Part shown: positions 46,440 through 59,183 of the stretch, piece by piece
How positions within the stretch are numbered: the stretch's first letter is position 1
How the letters are laid out: every line of letters starts with the position of its first letter
NCBI RefSeq assembly: GCF_018691265.1
Contig: NW_024881300.1
Coordinates: 1,445,046 to 1,509,045, forward strand
Length of the DNA stretch: 64,000 nucleotides
DNA from: Tyto alba
Taxonomy: Eukaryota; Chordata; Aves; Strigiformes; Tytonidae
Direction: 5' to 3'
Made by a program: the position numbers and the translations under genes
The notes under the pieces: model-generated
What the model was told of the DNA's origin: nothing
Seen by the model: only the letters and a program-made list of their open reading frames with translations
Databases searched by the model: none

Positions 46440-48124
46440 ATCCAAAGACACACTTTGCTGCACAGAAGTGGGTAGGACCAGCTCGGTGGTCTTCAGTTGG
46501 TGACCCCAGGCAAGCTGTGGTGGCCATGGGCCAGCATACCGACCCAGCCACTCGCCCGCAGGCTCGGGGCACGAGGAGGCTCAGGTGCACCCATGCAGAG
46601 CCGGGGGGGGGGTATGGGGGGGCGCTCCCAAGCCGCCCGCTTTGCCGTGCTGTGCCGGTTGCAGTTGCAGACCGAGCGCCCACGGCCACCTCGCTGCTGG
46701 TGTGGGGGCAGGTTCGGCAGGTTGGCACAGAGCCTGGGAGTGCCAGTGGGCCAAAGCGCTGACCCAGGGCTGGCATTGCCGGGAGCACTTGGTGAGGGTG
46801 ACCCCAAGAGATTCTGTGCACCAAGAGCTTCCTATGGGGGCTGCGTAGGATCGGCTTCCCCCCCCCTGCTTTTCCAGGGGAGCCCTGGAAGGGATGTTGG
46901 CAGAATGTCTGCACGGGGCAAGTCCCCAGAGCCCCTCTACTTGCTCTTTGAACATCCACACGGGCTGCTGAGCCGTGTTAGCAGAGTTTCCTGCCTTCCC
47001 CCAGCTAACCTCACCCCCCTGACCACCCACCGAGACCTGGCTGCCCTTGCAGAGCTTTTGGGGGGTGGGCAAGGTGGTGACACCACCCGCAGGGTGTGGG
47101 TGGGATCCAGCCCCTCAGCGGACCCGTACGGGATGCCGGATCAAGCGATGACAGCGCGGCACGACGGCGCTGACCGTGCCAGGCAGGTGGTGGGCCATCC
47201 TGCCGGGACAGGGACCGGTGTGGCACGGGGACCTGGGCTGACTGCTGAACCAGATGGCTCGATGGATCCGTACATCCCCTCTGCCTGTCCATGTTGGCCC
47301 TTTGGTTTGGCCTTTCCTTGGTAGCTGCGGGACCTGCTGTCCTCTCTCGTATCTTTGCATCACTTCTTCCACGTAACCAGGCCAGGGAAGGGCCGGGAGC
47401 CAGGACGCCCCGCTTCTCACCAGGCGTCCTTGGCAGCAGTTCTCCGCTCCTCGGTGCGGCCCCAGGAGAGCGACAGCGGTGCAACGATTTCCTTGTCACC
47501 GATCCGGCCTTACTCCGCTGAGCTCCGAGACCTGGCGATGGTCTAATTAGTGCTTTTTGCATCACAGGGCTGGCTGGAGCGCTGCGTTGTCTCGCCCTTG
47601 CACGGAGGATGTCTCAGTGGGGCCACAAAGGCGTCAGTCCCATTTAAAACTGGGTCGATTCAATATGATCTAGGGCGGGTAGGAAAACGATGGGCTTGGG
47701 AGAAAGGAGAGGAGCCGGCTGCATCCCCCCAGCAAGCACGGTGCTGGGGAAGCGTGGCTTCCTCCCTCCCCTCCACGCAGAGCTCCGGGGATGCTCAGAG
47801 GTGTCAGGGGGTTTAGGATCTGGACTGGCAAGGCAGGGTCTGATCCCGGGCAGCCGTGATGCTCCGTGAGGAAGCCAGCACCGCGTAAGCGCAGCATCCG
47901 TTCGGGGTGGCAGCCTGCATTTGCGCCAGGGCTGCCCTCGGGGACGCCGGGGGTGCTCCCCCGCTCCTTCCCCTGCGGAGGCTGGCGGGGATGGGGAACG
48001 CGGGGTGGGCGCCCGTGCTTTCCTCTCCCAGGGTGGTCTTGCTGCTTGGCAGTGCCTGAGCACGGCTCCTGCTTTCCACAGTTGGGGCCGGGGGTGGGGT
48101 GGGGGGGGACGGGAAAAGGCGGCG
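46440..48124. other. GC-rich intergenic, no gene seen
   Basis: No recognisable exon, RNA gene or transposon. Frames are open on several strands at once, as elsewhere in this composition. Confidence 0.45.
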
Positions 48125-48127
48125 TGG

Positions 48128-48232
48128 GGGCTGCGGGTAGCGCAGCGCTGGGAGCGCGGGTGGGTGGGCGCTGGTTCAGCCTCTGCTACTGACTGACTGC
48201 ACGGCCTCGGTCATGTCCCTTCCCCTGCCATC
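48128..48232 (+). mobile_element. Probable MIR-type SINE relic
   Basis: A tRNA-like head with an A box (GGGTAGCGCAGCGCTGGGAG) and a degenerate B box (CTGGTTCAGCC) is followed by CTCTGCTACTGACTGACTGC and then ACGGCCTCGGTCATGTCCCT. This parallels the MIR core order: GGTTC..., CTCTGCCACTTACTAGCTGT, GTGACCTTGGGCAAGTCACT. Divergence is high, as expected for an ancient amniote SINE. Confidence 0.5.
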
Positions 48233-48239
48233 CCCGCCC

Positions 48240-49340
48240 TCAGCGAGCTGTGGCCCTCGGGGGAGGCGGGGGGGGGGGGGGCTTCAGCCATTTGCTTCTC
48301 CCGTCAGGGAGAAGCCCCCCCGGGGGCTGAGCAAACCCGGGGATTTTGGGGGGGGGGGGAGCGCTGGCTGGCAACGAGGCGGGGGGGAGCCCCGAGGGGT
48401 GGCGGTGGCGATGGCTGCGGTCCCCACGGGTGTTGATGGTGGTGGTGGTTTGGGGGGGGGGGGGTGGTGGATAAGAAGGAGGGGGGGGGGTGTGGGGGGG
48501 GCGGTCCCGGCCGTGCTGCCGCCATTGGCGCGGGCTGGGCCGCGGTTTCCTGCCGAAATCACATGGCTCCCGCGTTTCCATGGAGAGAGCCGGGGTGGGC
48601 GCTGCCGGGAGCCCGCACGAACGCCCCGCTTTGCTCCCCGTCCGTGGGAGTGGAACAAAGGGGATGCACCGAGCCCGGCCCGCTCTCGCCCCGCGGGTCT
48701 CCCCCTTCTTTTCCCTGGGACATGTGAGTGCCAGCCGGCACCGCCGCACCCGCGGCAAACCGCCGGTCACGAGTGGGGGGGGGGGGGGGGAGCGGGGTTG
48801 GTGGCTTTAACAGGGCTACACCCTCGGGGAGGGGGGGGGGGGGGGGGGAGGGGGTCGCTGGGTGCCACCCGTCACTCGTGGCACCCCACAGGGCGCGGGG
48901 GGGGTGGGGTGTTGCTTGGAAGGGGGGGGGAGGTTCCGAGGGCTGCTCCGCGACCGCGGCGGGAGAAGGAACGGCCCCGACTGCGGGATGGCGGGGCGAA
49001 CCCCCCCCACACTCCACCCCCCCACCCCACCCCACCCCACCCGCCGTGTTTCCCCTCGGTGTCCCCGCAGTGTCCCTCGGCGAGGGGGGACCAGCCCCCT
49101 GGCCGTCCAGGGCCCTGCCCGAGCGCCGGCGGGACGCCAGAGCCATCGCTCCCGTAGGAAGGGCTGCACCCATCTCCCCCCCCCCCCCCAAAATCACACC
49201 CCTGCACCCAAGCAGGACCTCGGGGCGATGGAAGCGGGGGGGGGGGGGCTCCTCAGGGGACCTGGGTGCACCGCGTCAGCTGGGTGCTGCCTCCTCCTCC
49301 TCCTGGGTGACCAAGGGAGGAATGCTCGGAGGAATTAATG
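48240..49340 (+). promoter_or_regulatory. G-rich CpG island; candidate upstream promoter
   Basis: Dense G-runs (for example 48270-48282, 48349-48359, 48449-48460, 48775-48790 and 48830-48850) and many CpGs. A stretch at 48575-48723 reads like a 5' exon, ending GGGACAT before a strong donor GTGAGTG at 48724. RIPOR1 is the next gene downstream on this strand, so this could be one of its distal non-coding exons. No transcript evidence is available. Confidence 0.35.
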
Positions 49341-52300
49341 AGACAGATCTCGCTTTGTTGCTGGCCCGATCCTCCCTATCTCCCAGCCCTCCCCAGTCTG
49401 CCAAGAAGTGCTTGGGAAGGCCTCACACCATTAACTCTTTCCCTGCCTCGCCCCCAGCCGTCCCAGGGGCTTGCAAACAGCCTCGGCGGGTTTTACCCTA
49501 GCCAGATTCCCAGAGGAGGCTACCGAGGCCACCGGGAAGTCCTGGCCTTCCTATAATCCCCGGGTTGGCCGAGGACCGACCTCCTGGCTTGGTGGGTGGG
49601 GAGCAGCCTCGCTGCGTCCCCCCCCCCGGGAAGGGCTGGGACGTGGGGCTATGACACCGCGCAAAATCAGGCAGCGCAGGGCTTGCTGCCGGTGGCGTTG
49701 CCTGCTCTCGGCTTGGGGGGGGGGGGGGGTCCCCGATGCATCGCCGCGCCCCCCCCCCCCCCCCCGGAGCAGAGAGGAGTCGTGGTGGGAGCTGGCGTGG
49801 GGGCGGCCGAGTCCCCGTGGAGGACACGTCGTGATGGGGTTGAGCGTGGGAAGGCGGGCAGGGCAGGGATGGGGGATGCCGGGATGGGCAGCTGGGGAGG
49901 TGGGTGTTGGGGATGCACCTGGGGGGGGGGGGGTGTGGGTAACTGTTGATCTGCAGCGGGGGCAGTGGTGTGGACGGGGGCGTCTCTCTCTTCCCAAACC
50001 CTGCCTGAGGCGCCTGGTCAAGCACTTCTGCTTTGCCCAGGAATCTGCAGCCTGGGTTTGCTGCGGGGTGCCCGGGGTGGGCATCGTCCAGTGCCTGCTG
50101 CTGCCCCGAGAGGAGCTGGGCAGGGGCGCGGGGATGTCTCCCAGAGATGCCATCATGCTGGGCTCCAGCCTGCTCCAGTGGCCGAGGCTCGGTGGGTGCA
50201 TTGGAGCTCCTGCCATAGCTCTGACATAAAGGACGAGACCTGGGAGACCCATTGCGGGCAGGGAGCTGGCGTTTGGGGTCCCCAGGGGACAGCGAAGGCA
50301 GGACCAAGCCCTGGCTTTGCGTGGGTCGAGGCCATTGCCAGGCTGGGACAAGCTCCCTGCCTCATGCTTTGGGGTTATTTATAGGGCTGCCATTTATATC
50401 GCTTCTATTTCTGCTGCCGTGTGGGGACGATGCGAGGAAGCGAGGGGGGGGGAGGGCTTGAGTCTGCCGGTGCCTGGATGCGGGGTGCCCGGCCACCCCA
50501 GAAAGGGATGCTGCCGGCGGCGTTGGTGCCAGCCTGGCTGCGGGGAGAGCCCGGCTTGGCGCAAGGACTGGTCCTTCTCCAGCCCTTGGGCCATCAACCC
50601 TGCAGAATAAACTCTGCATATGATCTGCGGCGTTGGGCTGCCAGGATTTTTTGGAGCTGGCTTTGCCGGGTTCTGCAAAAAAATAAAGTGAGAGGAGTTG
50701 GCTGTAGCACCGTGGCGGGGGTGACCATCTGCAGCTCTAGGACCGGGCTTTCCCAGCCCAGGGCTGGCTCTTGCCTGGCCACAGGTCACTTGGTCGCTCG
50801 CTGTGGTTCTTCAAGCTGTGACGGTGGTTCTTCTTGCCAGAATTGTCACCTCCTGTCCCCTTCCTAGGTCTCCCCCACGGCCAGGAGCTCTTTGGCCCCT
50901 CAGCGGGGTGGTGCCTACGTGCTGGCAGTCATCTCCCCAGCCTCTTTTGGGCAGCGGTGACTTGCACCCACTGAGGCAGGCCTGTGCCCTTTCATGCCAC
51001 GATTCCAACTGCGGTGACATTCCCAGCCACGCAAAGGTGACCGTGGCCAGGGACCACTTGTTTGGGAACACCCTGAAATAGCTTCTTCCATCACCTCAGC
51101 CTTCGGTGTTAGTGCCAGCAGGGGAGCGTGCTCCTGGGGTGGGTGGCTTCTCCAGGGGCTGGGTGATGCTGGGTGGGCACAGCCTCGGTGCTGGTGGCCC
51201 CGGGACCAGCAGGGAAGCCTCCCCATACTCAGTGGTGGCACGACACGGGGTCTCTGGGAAGCCAGTCCTGTATCCCACGGAGGGCAGGGAAGTGGGATTG
51301 TCCCCCTGGAGTGTCTGGATTTTAGTTCAGCCCGTACACGGACTAGCCATGGTTATACACGCGTGTCCAAGCACGGCTGCCCACGGAGGGCTTTGTTTGC
51401 ACATTCAGCTGTTGTGGTTGGGTGGGGACGCTCAGGGCAGCTCCCCAGGCCTGGCGAGAGGAGCGCATGACAGGGACGCCCCCAAAAAAGGGTGCGCTTG
51501 GGGTGTTCCACCCACACCCCTGCCGCATGGGAGGGAGGGAGGCAGCTGCCCTGGCTGGTTGAGCTGAGCCGGGGTGGTGAGCATCCAGGGAAGTCCCCTG
51601 AGCTGGGGGGGGGGGTTGCCCAGCGCCCTGGGTGACCATAGGGCTGTCCCCCTTTCCCTGCGCCCACACCCTGTCCTCAACCAGGCCAGGGACAGAGCTT
51701 CGTTTAACTCAATTACCGCCCAGGCCCCGGCAGCGTTGGCACAGCTCGTGCCCTTCCTCTGCCCTCCTTTGGCAAGGTGTCCCTGAGCTGGCAAGCCCTG
51801 CCGAGCGCCGTGCAGGGTGCCGGGAGGTGCTCGGAGGAGACGTCTGATGCTGCGTGCCCACGGCCTCCTCCGGTGTCCTCTGCCAGCTTTTGAATGCACG
51901 ACCCCAAACTCCTGCCCGCTCCCGGCGGTCTCCCCGTGGGCGATGCCCACGATGGGGCTGCGCCACGCACCTTCCCTGCACCTCGGTGGCCCCGCAGCCC
52001 TTCACAGGGCTGCAGGCAGGGCTACGGGGGAGGCAGAGTCCCCGCAAGCAGCACAGCCTGGCTGTCACCCCTCTCGTAGGGACGCCCGGACGTCCCTTCA
52101 CTCTGCGTGGCACCGGGGAACGCCTCTCCCGCGGCCCCCGGTAGATTTAGCGTGGCTTTCTTGTTAAACTTTAATGAGAACAAACGAGCTGGCATGGGCC
52201 ATCGCTGCGGGCACGTTGCCTGGCCGTGTGCCGGGCACCAGCTCCGCACGGCTGCCAGCGCAGCAGAGGCTTTGCAGGGGGCTGGTTGAGCCCGGGAGCG

Positions 52301-54026
52301 ATGCTTCCCCTTGGGGAGAAGCAGCAAGGGGTGAAAAGCTGGGCAGCAGCCCCCTGCCCACGGCAGCCACCCGGTCGGGACTCGGCCCGTCGGTGGGGAG
52401 AGCTGGAGGGGGACACATCCCGACCAGGCAAGGTAGGAAAGCCGGTCTTCATGCAAAACCTTGGAGGCCAGGGTGGAGATGGGTTCCCCCCGCCCCGCGC
52501 ACCCTGCTTTGGGTGTGCTGGGCTGCTGGCTCCCCTCCACGCTTGTGACGCTGGCGTGGAGGCTGCAGGCAAGTGGGCAACAAGATGCCTCCGTTTTGCC
52601 AGCGCCGGGATGGTTTTTCCCCAGCTGCTTCTCCGGGCCAGCCCGGTCTCACCAGCTCTTCCCCCAGCTGCTCTCCCAACAGAGCTGGCACCGGGCACCC
52701 ATCTGGGGGCACCCGGCCAGGCGCCAGGACAAGAGGGTGTCCTGGGGCACAGCACTCTTTGGTGGCACCACTGCAAGCTCCAGCTTGCCAAGCCTGGCCG
52801 TGGCTGGCTCTGGGGGCATGTGCGTGGGTGCCCGTGGGCAGGGAGCCGTGCCATCCTACAAGGGAGCCCCAAATGCTTCTCCCCCTCAGTGTGCCAGCCC
52901 TGTCCTGCACAGGGACCAGCAAGGAGGGGACCGGCTCTGGGCTGGGGAAGCAGCCCCACCGCCGGCTCACCCTCTAGGGAAGGGGTTAACTGTGTCCAGG
53001 AGCACCCCATCTCTGCGAGCACCTCCCCAGGACTCTGCCCCAGTGCTTTTCCTCCCAAACCCAGCCTGACCTCGCTCTAAAAGCAGCAGCAAACAGGAAA
53101 GGAGGCTGAGGAGGGAGGTGTCTCTTCCTGCCCGAGTGACGTGGTGATGGCAGCTGGTCCCAGCCTGGATGGAGCTGGCAGCTCCAGCCTCCTCCATCGG
53201 AGCTGGAGGGGGGTTCCAGGCCTGGGTACCCCCAGGACCCGTGTGGGGACCTACAGCGCTGAAGCGGGGTGACATCTGTGCCACAGAGTCCCCTGGTTGT
53301 TTAGGGCATCCTAAACAGGGAGTTGTAGGGCCGGGAGGTGCCGCTGGCAGCTGGGCTTGGGGGGGGGGGGGGGGGGGGGGGGCGGGCAGACAGATCTGCC
53401 ACTCTGCCCCGTGGGAGCTGCACCCCCGTGGGCAGCGGGGCATCCTTGGTTCCCCTGTGGGAATTCCACTTGCCATTTTTGGAGCGCCCTGCGAGGAAGC
53501 CCTGGCTGAAGCCAGCTCCTCCGAGGCTTTGGAGACCCAGATGACACAAACTGGGGACATTTGAGCAAGGAAATCCTTTTCCCAGCAGCTCCTGGGGGCT
53601 GCAGCAGGGTGCCCACGGAGCATGCCATGGGGATGCATGCTGTGGAAAGCAAAGCCACGATGTTTTTGTTTTGGTTTGGGTTTGTTTTTTTTTTTTTTTC
53701 TTTTTTTTTTTTTTCCTTCATTTTACAAGCCGTCCCTGCTTGTGGGGCAGCCGGTGCTGGTGGGGTCGGCTCCCCTCCTTCCATGGGGGATGGGCGTCCT
53801 TCTGTCCTTCCGTCCTCCCGGCCTGGGCTGTGGCGCTGGGCAGTGATGTCAGCTCTCGGGCAGGGGAAGCGTGGGAGGAGACTGCTGCCCGTGGGGAGCC
53901 CTCCCGGCCCCGGCCCCCGCATGAGGGCGGACGGACGGACGGACGGACGGACAGACGGCATGAGAGACCAACAGCCACCCTGGACGCTGCCCCCAGCTCA
54001 AGGGGGACGTGCTGCCGCAGCCCGCC
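49341..54026. other. GC-rich interval upstream of RIPOR1
   Basis: No recognisable coding exon. Plus-strand AATAAA motifs at about 50606-50611 and 50682-50687 have no gene ahead of them that I can name. Homopolymers include C-runs near 49750-49765, G24 at 53359-53382 and T15 tracts at 53678-53716. A (GGAC)n repeat occupies 53924-53955. Confidence 0.4.
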
Positions 54027-54045
54027 ATGAACGGCAAACCAAAAG
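54027..54045 (+). CDS. RIPOR1: Candidate alternative first coding exon of RIPOR1
   Basis: An ATG in a strong context (CCCGCCATGA) opens M-N-G-K-P-K plus one base, then reaches a GT (AAAAG|GTACCG). Spliced to the acceptor at 59157/59158, the 26 bases ahead of the recognised start are read without a stop (one plus 26 bases is nine codons), adding about 15 residues ahead of [10 protein letters not shown]. The donor is only moderate, so this is a hypothesis. Confidence 0.3.
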
Positions 54046-57000
54046 GTACCGAGCGCCGGCGGCACCGGGGCCCCCCCCAGCAAACGCCATTAATTTGGGG
54101 ACCCCCGGCTGTTTGAGGCTCCCGGGGTGATGCGGCTGGGCTCGGGGGGAGTTTTTTTGGGTGAGCGACTACCCCCGGCAGGAGAGCTTTTCTTCCCCAG
54201 GGGTGGGTATCCACCACCTGCAAGGGACACGGTTGTCACACCGCGGTGTGCAGTGACTGGGGGGTCAGGACGGGGTGTCCGTGGCAGGATAGGACCCGCC
54301 GCCTGCCCAGCCTTGCCCAGAGCCAGGAGAGGGGCCACGGCTGCCCGCCGCTCCCGGGCGATGTGCCCCCGATGCCACAGTAGTGTGGCTTTCTTTGGCA
54401 AATTGGTTTTCTCCCCCTCGTGCCCCCCACATCTTGTCTGCGCCCATGCTGAGGACAAACAGAGCCTGGCTCCTTGTCGAGCATCCCTGGCACCGCGACC
54501 CCAGGGGACCTGGGCACAACAGGGGGTCCAGGGGCTGCTCTTACGCACAGGGACCATGGGGTAGGATTTTGGGGGGGGGAAGCCTCTGGTATCATCCCGG
54601 AGAGGAGCAGGTGGGGGTGAAAGTGGCGTGTGGGACCTTCACAAGGTTTTGCCAACCCCAGCAGGGTCATGCCCGAGCCCTGTCTTCTGCTCAGCACCTC
54701 TGAGAAGGGTCACAGCCCACTCAGGAGCGGGAGCTGGTGCCCCTGGCCAGGCTGAAGTCCCGTCATGGAGGTGATCCCCTCAGCCTCCAAAGCCAAGGGG
54801 ATCTGGGCTGGGTGCTCAGTCTGTGCCTTTGGTGGTCGGGGACCCACTTCATTAGGACCGTGGTGGTCCTGGGTTGGTTCTCAGGAGCCGTCCTAGAAAA
54901 CAGGTCGGGCTTGAGCTCAGCCAGACGCTGGGGAACCCCCCCCCCCGCCCCAGCCCCAACAGTGGCCACCTCCCCGGGTCCCCAGTTTGGGGCTTGCATC
55001 CCCCTCTGGCTCCAAACTGGGAGGCCATGGGCTGGCTAACGGGGTGGGAGGCTGCAAGCAGCCCCCCTCCCCGCCGGGGGAGCCGGCCGTGAGAGTCTTG
55101 TGTCTGCCTGCGCCGTGCCCTGCCCTTCCTCGGGGGATACTCCGCGGGGTAAATAAGCGCTTCCTCCAATTCTTCCCATTCGCAGCTCCTTCCTTTTCCT
55201 GCCGCCCTCCCACTCGGCCACGCGGAGCCAGCCGGGCCTTCCTCCCACGGCCGTGAGGGCGGATACCGCGGGGCCGAGAGCACCCAGCACCCATCCAGCC
55301 CCCCCCACCCGCCAGCACCCAAACCGCCGTGTCCCCCCCCCACGCCCCGATGGGGGCTGCGACGTTGCGGCCGGGAGTTTGAGTCACGGGGGAGCCGAGA
55401 TGCCCGTTTACTGACTCATCCGGATCCCCCCCAAAAAAAAAACCAGTCCCCCCTCCTCGCCTGGTGTGGGGGGGGGGGGGGACGGTCCTGCGTGAGCAGA
55501 GGGGATGCTGAGTGTGGAGGTCAGGGAAGGGGTGTCCCGGGGTCCCTGTGACCGAGGCGGCGTGGCGTGGCACCCGGGATGTTCCCGTCCTCTGTGCCGG
55601 GGAGGGACGTGGGGCAGCGGGAGGGAAGAGCCGTTCCAGCCCACGCCGAGGGCCGGAAGGGGCTGGCGGGGGGGCCGGGGTACGTGCGTGGGTTAGGGCA
55701 GCGGGGCCGCAGCTGTGCAAACAAGGCTGCAGCTCGGGGAGGGGGGGGGAGCCCGTGCCAATGGGGCGGTGTTTGCAGGCTCCCGAGGTTGTCCCCGCCG
55801 TGTGCCCAAGGGATGCTCTGCCGTGGGTGCCGGGGGTCACATTTCTGGTGTGGGGTGGCAGGACACCCCCCCCCTCCCCACCACCACCACAGATACCTTG
55901 GGTGACCAAGCCATGGGCAGGATGGACCAGCCCGTGGCCACCGTGCTGTGCCCTCGTTGGGGGGACAGCAGTGCCACCAGCGTGGGGACCACAGCCCAGC
56001 CCTCCTGGGGAAACCCCTCGGGTGGCCACGGGTGCTGCTGGCTGGCCTGGCCGTGGGTGCCGCTCTTTGGGGTCAGGGATGCTGGGTCGGTCACCCTGGG
56101 CGTTGCTGGCCTCCAGCGAGTGACACGACTGGAGGTGCTGGTCAGAGCACCCCCCAGCTCCCAGCGCTGCGGGGCTGGGGATTCGGGGGAGCAGGTTTGG
56201 GGCGTCTCCGACCAGGGCAGTGTTGATAAACCCGCCGGAGCGACCTGAGGCTGGTGTCTGAGTGTCGGAAACAGAAACCAGCTGGGACCAACCCAGCCGG
56301 TCGGACTGCCCCCTCCGCCGCTCAGACCAGCATTCTTGGGATCCCAATCATCTGCAGAGCACCCGGCATCCGGAGAGGAGCCCGTGGCCGGGCTGGGGAG
56401 CCCCGGGGTGGGCTCCAGCACCCCCCCCCCCCCCACGCACACTGCGCCACCCACCCAGCTGCTCACATCTGGCGGCTCTGCCCTCTCGGCTGCTGCCCGT
56501 GGGGCAGCGCTGGCTGGGGACAGACAGACAGACAGACAGACGGACGGACTCTCCACATTGCGTTTCCTACACCCGGAGAGAGCTGCAGGCAGTTTGCGGC
56601 GCAGGCACCGCAAGGTGAAAACCTTGGTTGGGAGGCGGCTTCGTTAGCACTGAAGCTCTAATTAAGGTCAGGGGGGCAGTGGGGCTGGTGGGGACCGGGC
56701 TTTTGGGGCAGGACCTCTGTGGTTGCTTCTCAGGAGAGGGAGGGATGCGTTTGGGGCTCAGTGTGGTGGGGACACGAGTGTGCTGGTGCTCTGCCTGGTG
56801 CCGGCCTCTTGGTAAGCCTGGCACGGGGCTCACCGTCCTGGGTGAGATGTGGTGGCCTGCGGCCCCTTCCAAGCGTGCCCCGGGCTCTGCTCCCCGCCAG
56901 GGCTGGCCCTGCTGCCACCGGTACCAGGTACCTCTTATCTCGGTAATGTCAGGAATGTACCACGCCGGGGATTTTTCCTCTGCTGTGAGCCAAGCCTGCC

Positions 57001-59157
57001 AGAAGCGGAGACCCCGGCGCCCTGCCTGCCCTGCCCAAAGCAGGCAGCGCTGCCGGCTGCCTGCGTGTGCCGGGCTCTGGCATCCTTGGGGCTCCCCGGG
57101 GCATCCCTCCCTCCCGCAGAGAGGGGACACGGTGTCCTGGCACGGGGCTGGGGGGGCTGGGCTGCGGGGTGCCAGGCCTGGGGACACAGGGCAGGACCTG
57201 GAAGAGTCAAGGATGGGGCGCTGGGCTGGCTGGCAGCAAGTGGCGGGGCTGCACCGTCCCTTGGGGCCAACTCAGGTTTGCCACACATCCTGGTGGCGAT
57301 CCGGCCTCGTGGAGGGTGCTTGGGGGGGTCCCTGGGTCAGAGCAGAGGGATGTGGTCCTCTCAGCAGCCCCCGCTCAGGGCACCGCTCCCCATGCCAGTG
57401 CGGGAGCCTCAGGTGCCTCGGAGCACGACCCAGCGCGGTGCAGGTGGCTGGGGATTGCTCTGACTCTCCTGAGGGGTTGTGCTGGTGCATCGGTCCCTCG
57501 CGACACCCCCAGCATCCTTCTCCCTGGTGCAGGCTCCTGCCTGGGTGACCCTCCTTAGAGCCCCCCCCCCCCCCCCCCCGTGTCCCCAGATGGCAACATG
57601 GGCTGGCAGGCTGTGCTCACCCCGTAGGAGCTGTGACCTGCCCCACTTGTGGACAAGCCCCATAGCAGGGGTGGTGGGTGCTTTCCATACGCCACTGCAA
57701 CGCCCAGTGCCGGTGCCATGGGCCTTGCTCGCTCAGCGGGGAGCAGATTAAAGAGCCCTGCAGAGGGTAATCTGCCCAGGCCCTGCAAATCAGCTGGGCT
57801 GCCAGGGATTACAGCTCCTCCTAATGAGCTTAATTGGGACAGTGTTGTCCTGGAAACTGGGGGGGACTGGAACTGAGATAACACCGAGGTGGTGGGACCC
57901 AGAGAGGGGCTCTGTGGTCCTGGGCTGGGACTCGAGTGCCAAGGGGGGGACCAGATGGACCTGCTGCATCCCAGCTCCACGGCGATGGAGGTTATCGGCG
58001 GTGGCTGGCTTTGATTCCAACAGCCCTGGCTCATCCCGGGCGCTGCGAATGCCCGGCCCCGGCCCAGCATGCGGGGAGGTGATGGCATGGCAGTGGGGCG
58101 CGCGGCACCGGGGGGATCCCCACCACTGGCAGAGCAGGTGTGTGCCAGTTTGAACTGGACTCCTGGGCTTCACTGTGCTGGGGGAAGGAGCGGGGATGGT
58201 GGCAGGAGCCCCGGCAGCGCTTGCGTCCCCGTGCCGTCGCTGGTGCTGCTGGGGCTGGGGGCTGGGCTCTCCCCTGTGCTGGGCACCCCTGCTTTTCCCC
58301 TGTGCTTTGGGCTGCCCTCCCAAAACGATGCTCCCTGCGATGTGGGGTGGGAGCCGTGTCCAGGCCCTGGGATGCAGGAAATCTGCTCAGTCCTGGCTGC
58401 CAGAAACAGCACCAACTGCCACGGGGATGGCGGTTTTGGGGGTCCTGGCCCCGTCTCCGGCGCCGCCAGGAGCAGAGGGCAAGGGCTGCGGTGGCCGTGG
58501 GGCTGGACACGTGCTGGGTCCGGCAGGGAACGGCTCGGCCTTTCCTTCCCCAACGCAGAGCTCCTGGCAAAGCCGGGGACTTTCCGAAGCGCTTTGTTGC
58601 CGGTGGGTTTCCCTCCTGGTCGCTGGAGCGAGCGGAAGAGAGAGCGGAGACAGCGAAGGGCCGGGCAGCCGGGTCCGGCCCCGCGCCCTTCCTGCCTGGG
58701 CAGCGGGGTGGCAGGGGGGGACGCGGGACAAGGAGGGGGGTGGCACAGCGGAGGGTTTGCCACAGTGGTGTCCAGGAAGGGTCATGGCATCAGCCCCTTC
58801 CTGCGCCTCCCAGGGAGCCAAGCTGGGACGTACCTGTCCGTCTGTCCCCGCTGAGCGTTCGCGGTTGTTCAGATCCCTGCTTCACCCAGGGCAGGGCAGG
58901 GCGCCCACACCGTGGCTGGGGACAGCGTGGGGTCAGTGTCCCCAGTGCCACTGGGAGCATCCCCGGGTGAGAGTGAGGGAAGGCACCCGGCCCGTGGGTG
59001 CTACATCCACCCCAGCCCATGGGTGCCGTAGCCACCCCGCCCCGTGGGCGCCGTTCCCGTCCCGGTCTCGGTGGCAGCCCTTCCTGCGCGTGTTTCCCCA
59101 CCCTGCTGCTGGTGACCCTGCTCTCTCGCTCCCCCCCCCCCCCCCCCCCCCCCCCAG
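54046..59157. other. GC-rich 5' flank or intron of RIPOR1
   Basis: No exon is recognised. Long frames such as 54917-56347 on the minus strand are compositional. Simple tracts include (GACA)n at 56520-56548 and C-runs near 54940, 56420 and 57562-57580. Confidence 0.45.
59131..59155 (+). promoter_or_regulatory. RIPOR1: C25 polypyrimidine tract at a RIPOR1 acceptor
   Basis: The 3' splice site in front of the [10 protein letters not shown] exon consists of CTCTCTCGCT followed by 25 uninterrupted C and then AG. It is an extreme, T-poor polypyrimidine tract and a length-unstable homopolymer. Confidence 0.85.
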
Positions 59158-59183
59158 GGAGGCCCTCCAGGTCACACTCGACG

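Noticed and set aside
45425..46762. 445-codon plus-strand frame and 335-341-codon minus-strand frames
   Set aside because: They are pure translations of the pyrimidine satellite (poly-Phe, Ser-Leu, Glu and Arg-Glu runs), with no coding signal outside it.
54917..56347. 476-codon minus-strand frame
   Set aside because: GC-rich low-complexity translation in which other frames on both strands are also open; no domain, and it lies upstream of or within the RIPOR1 locus.
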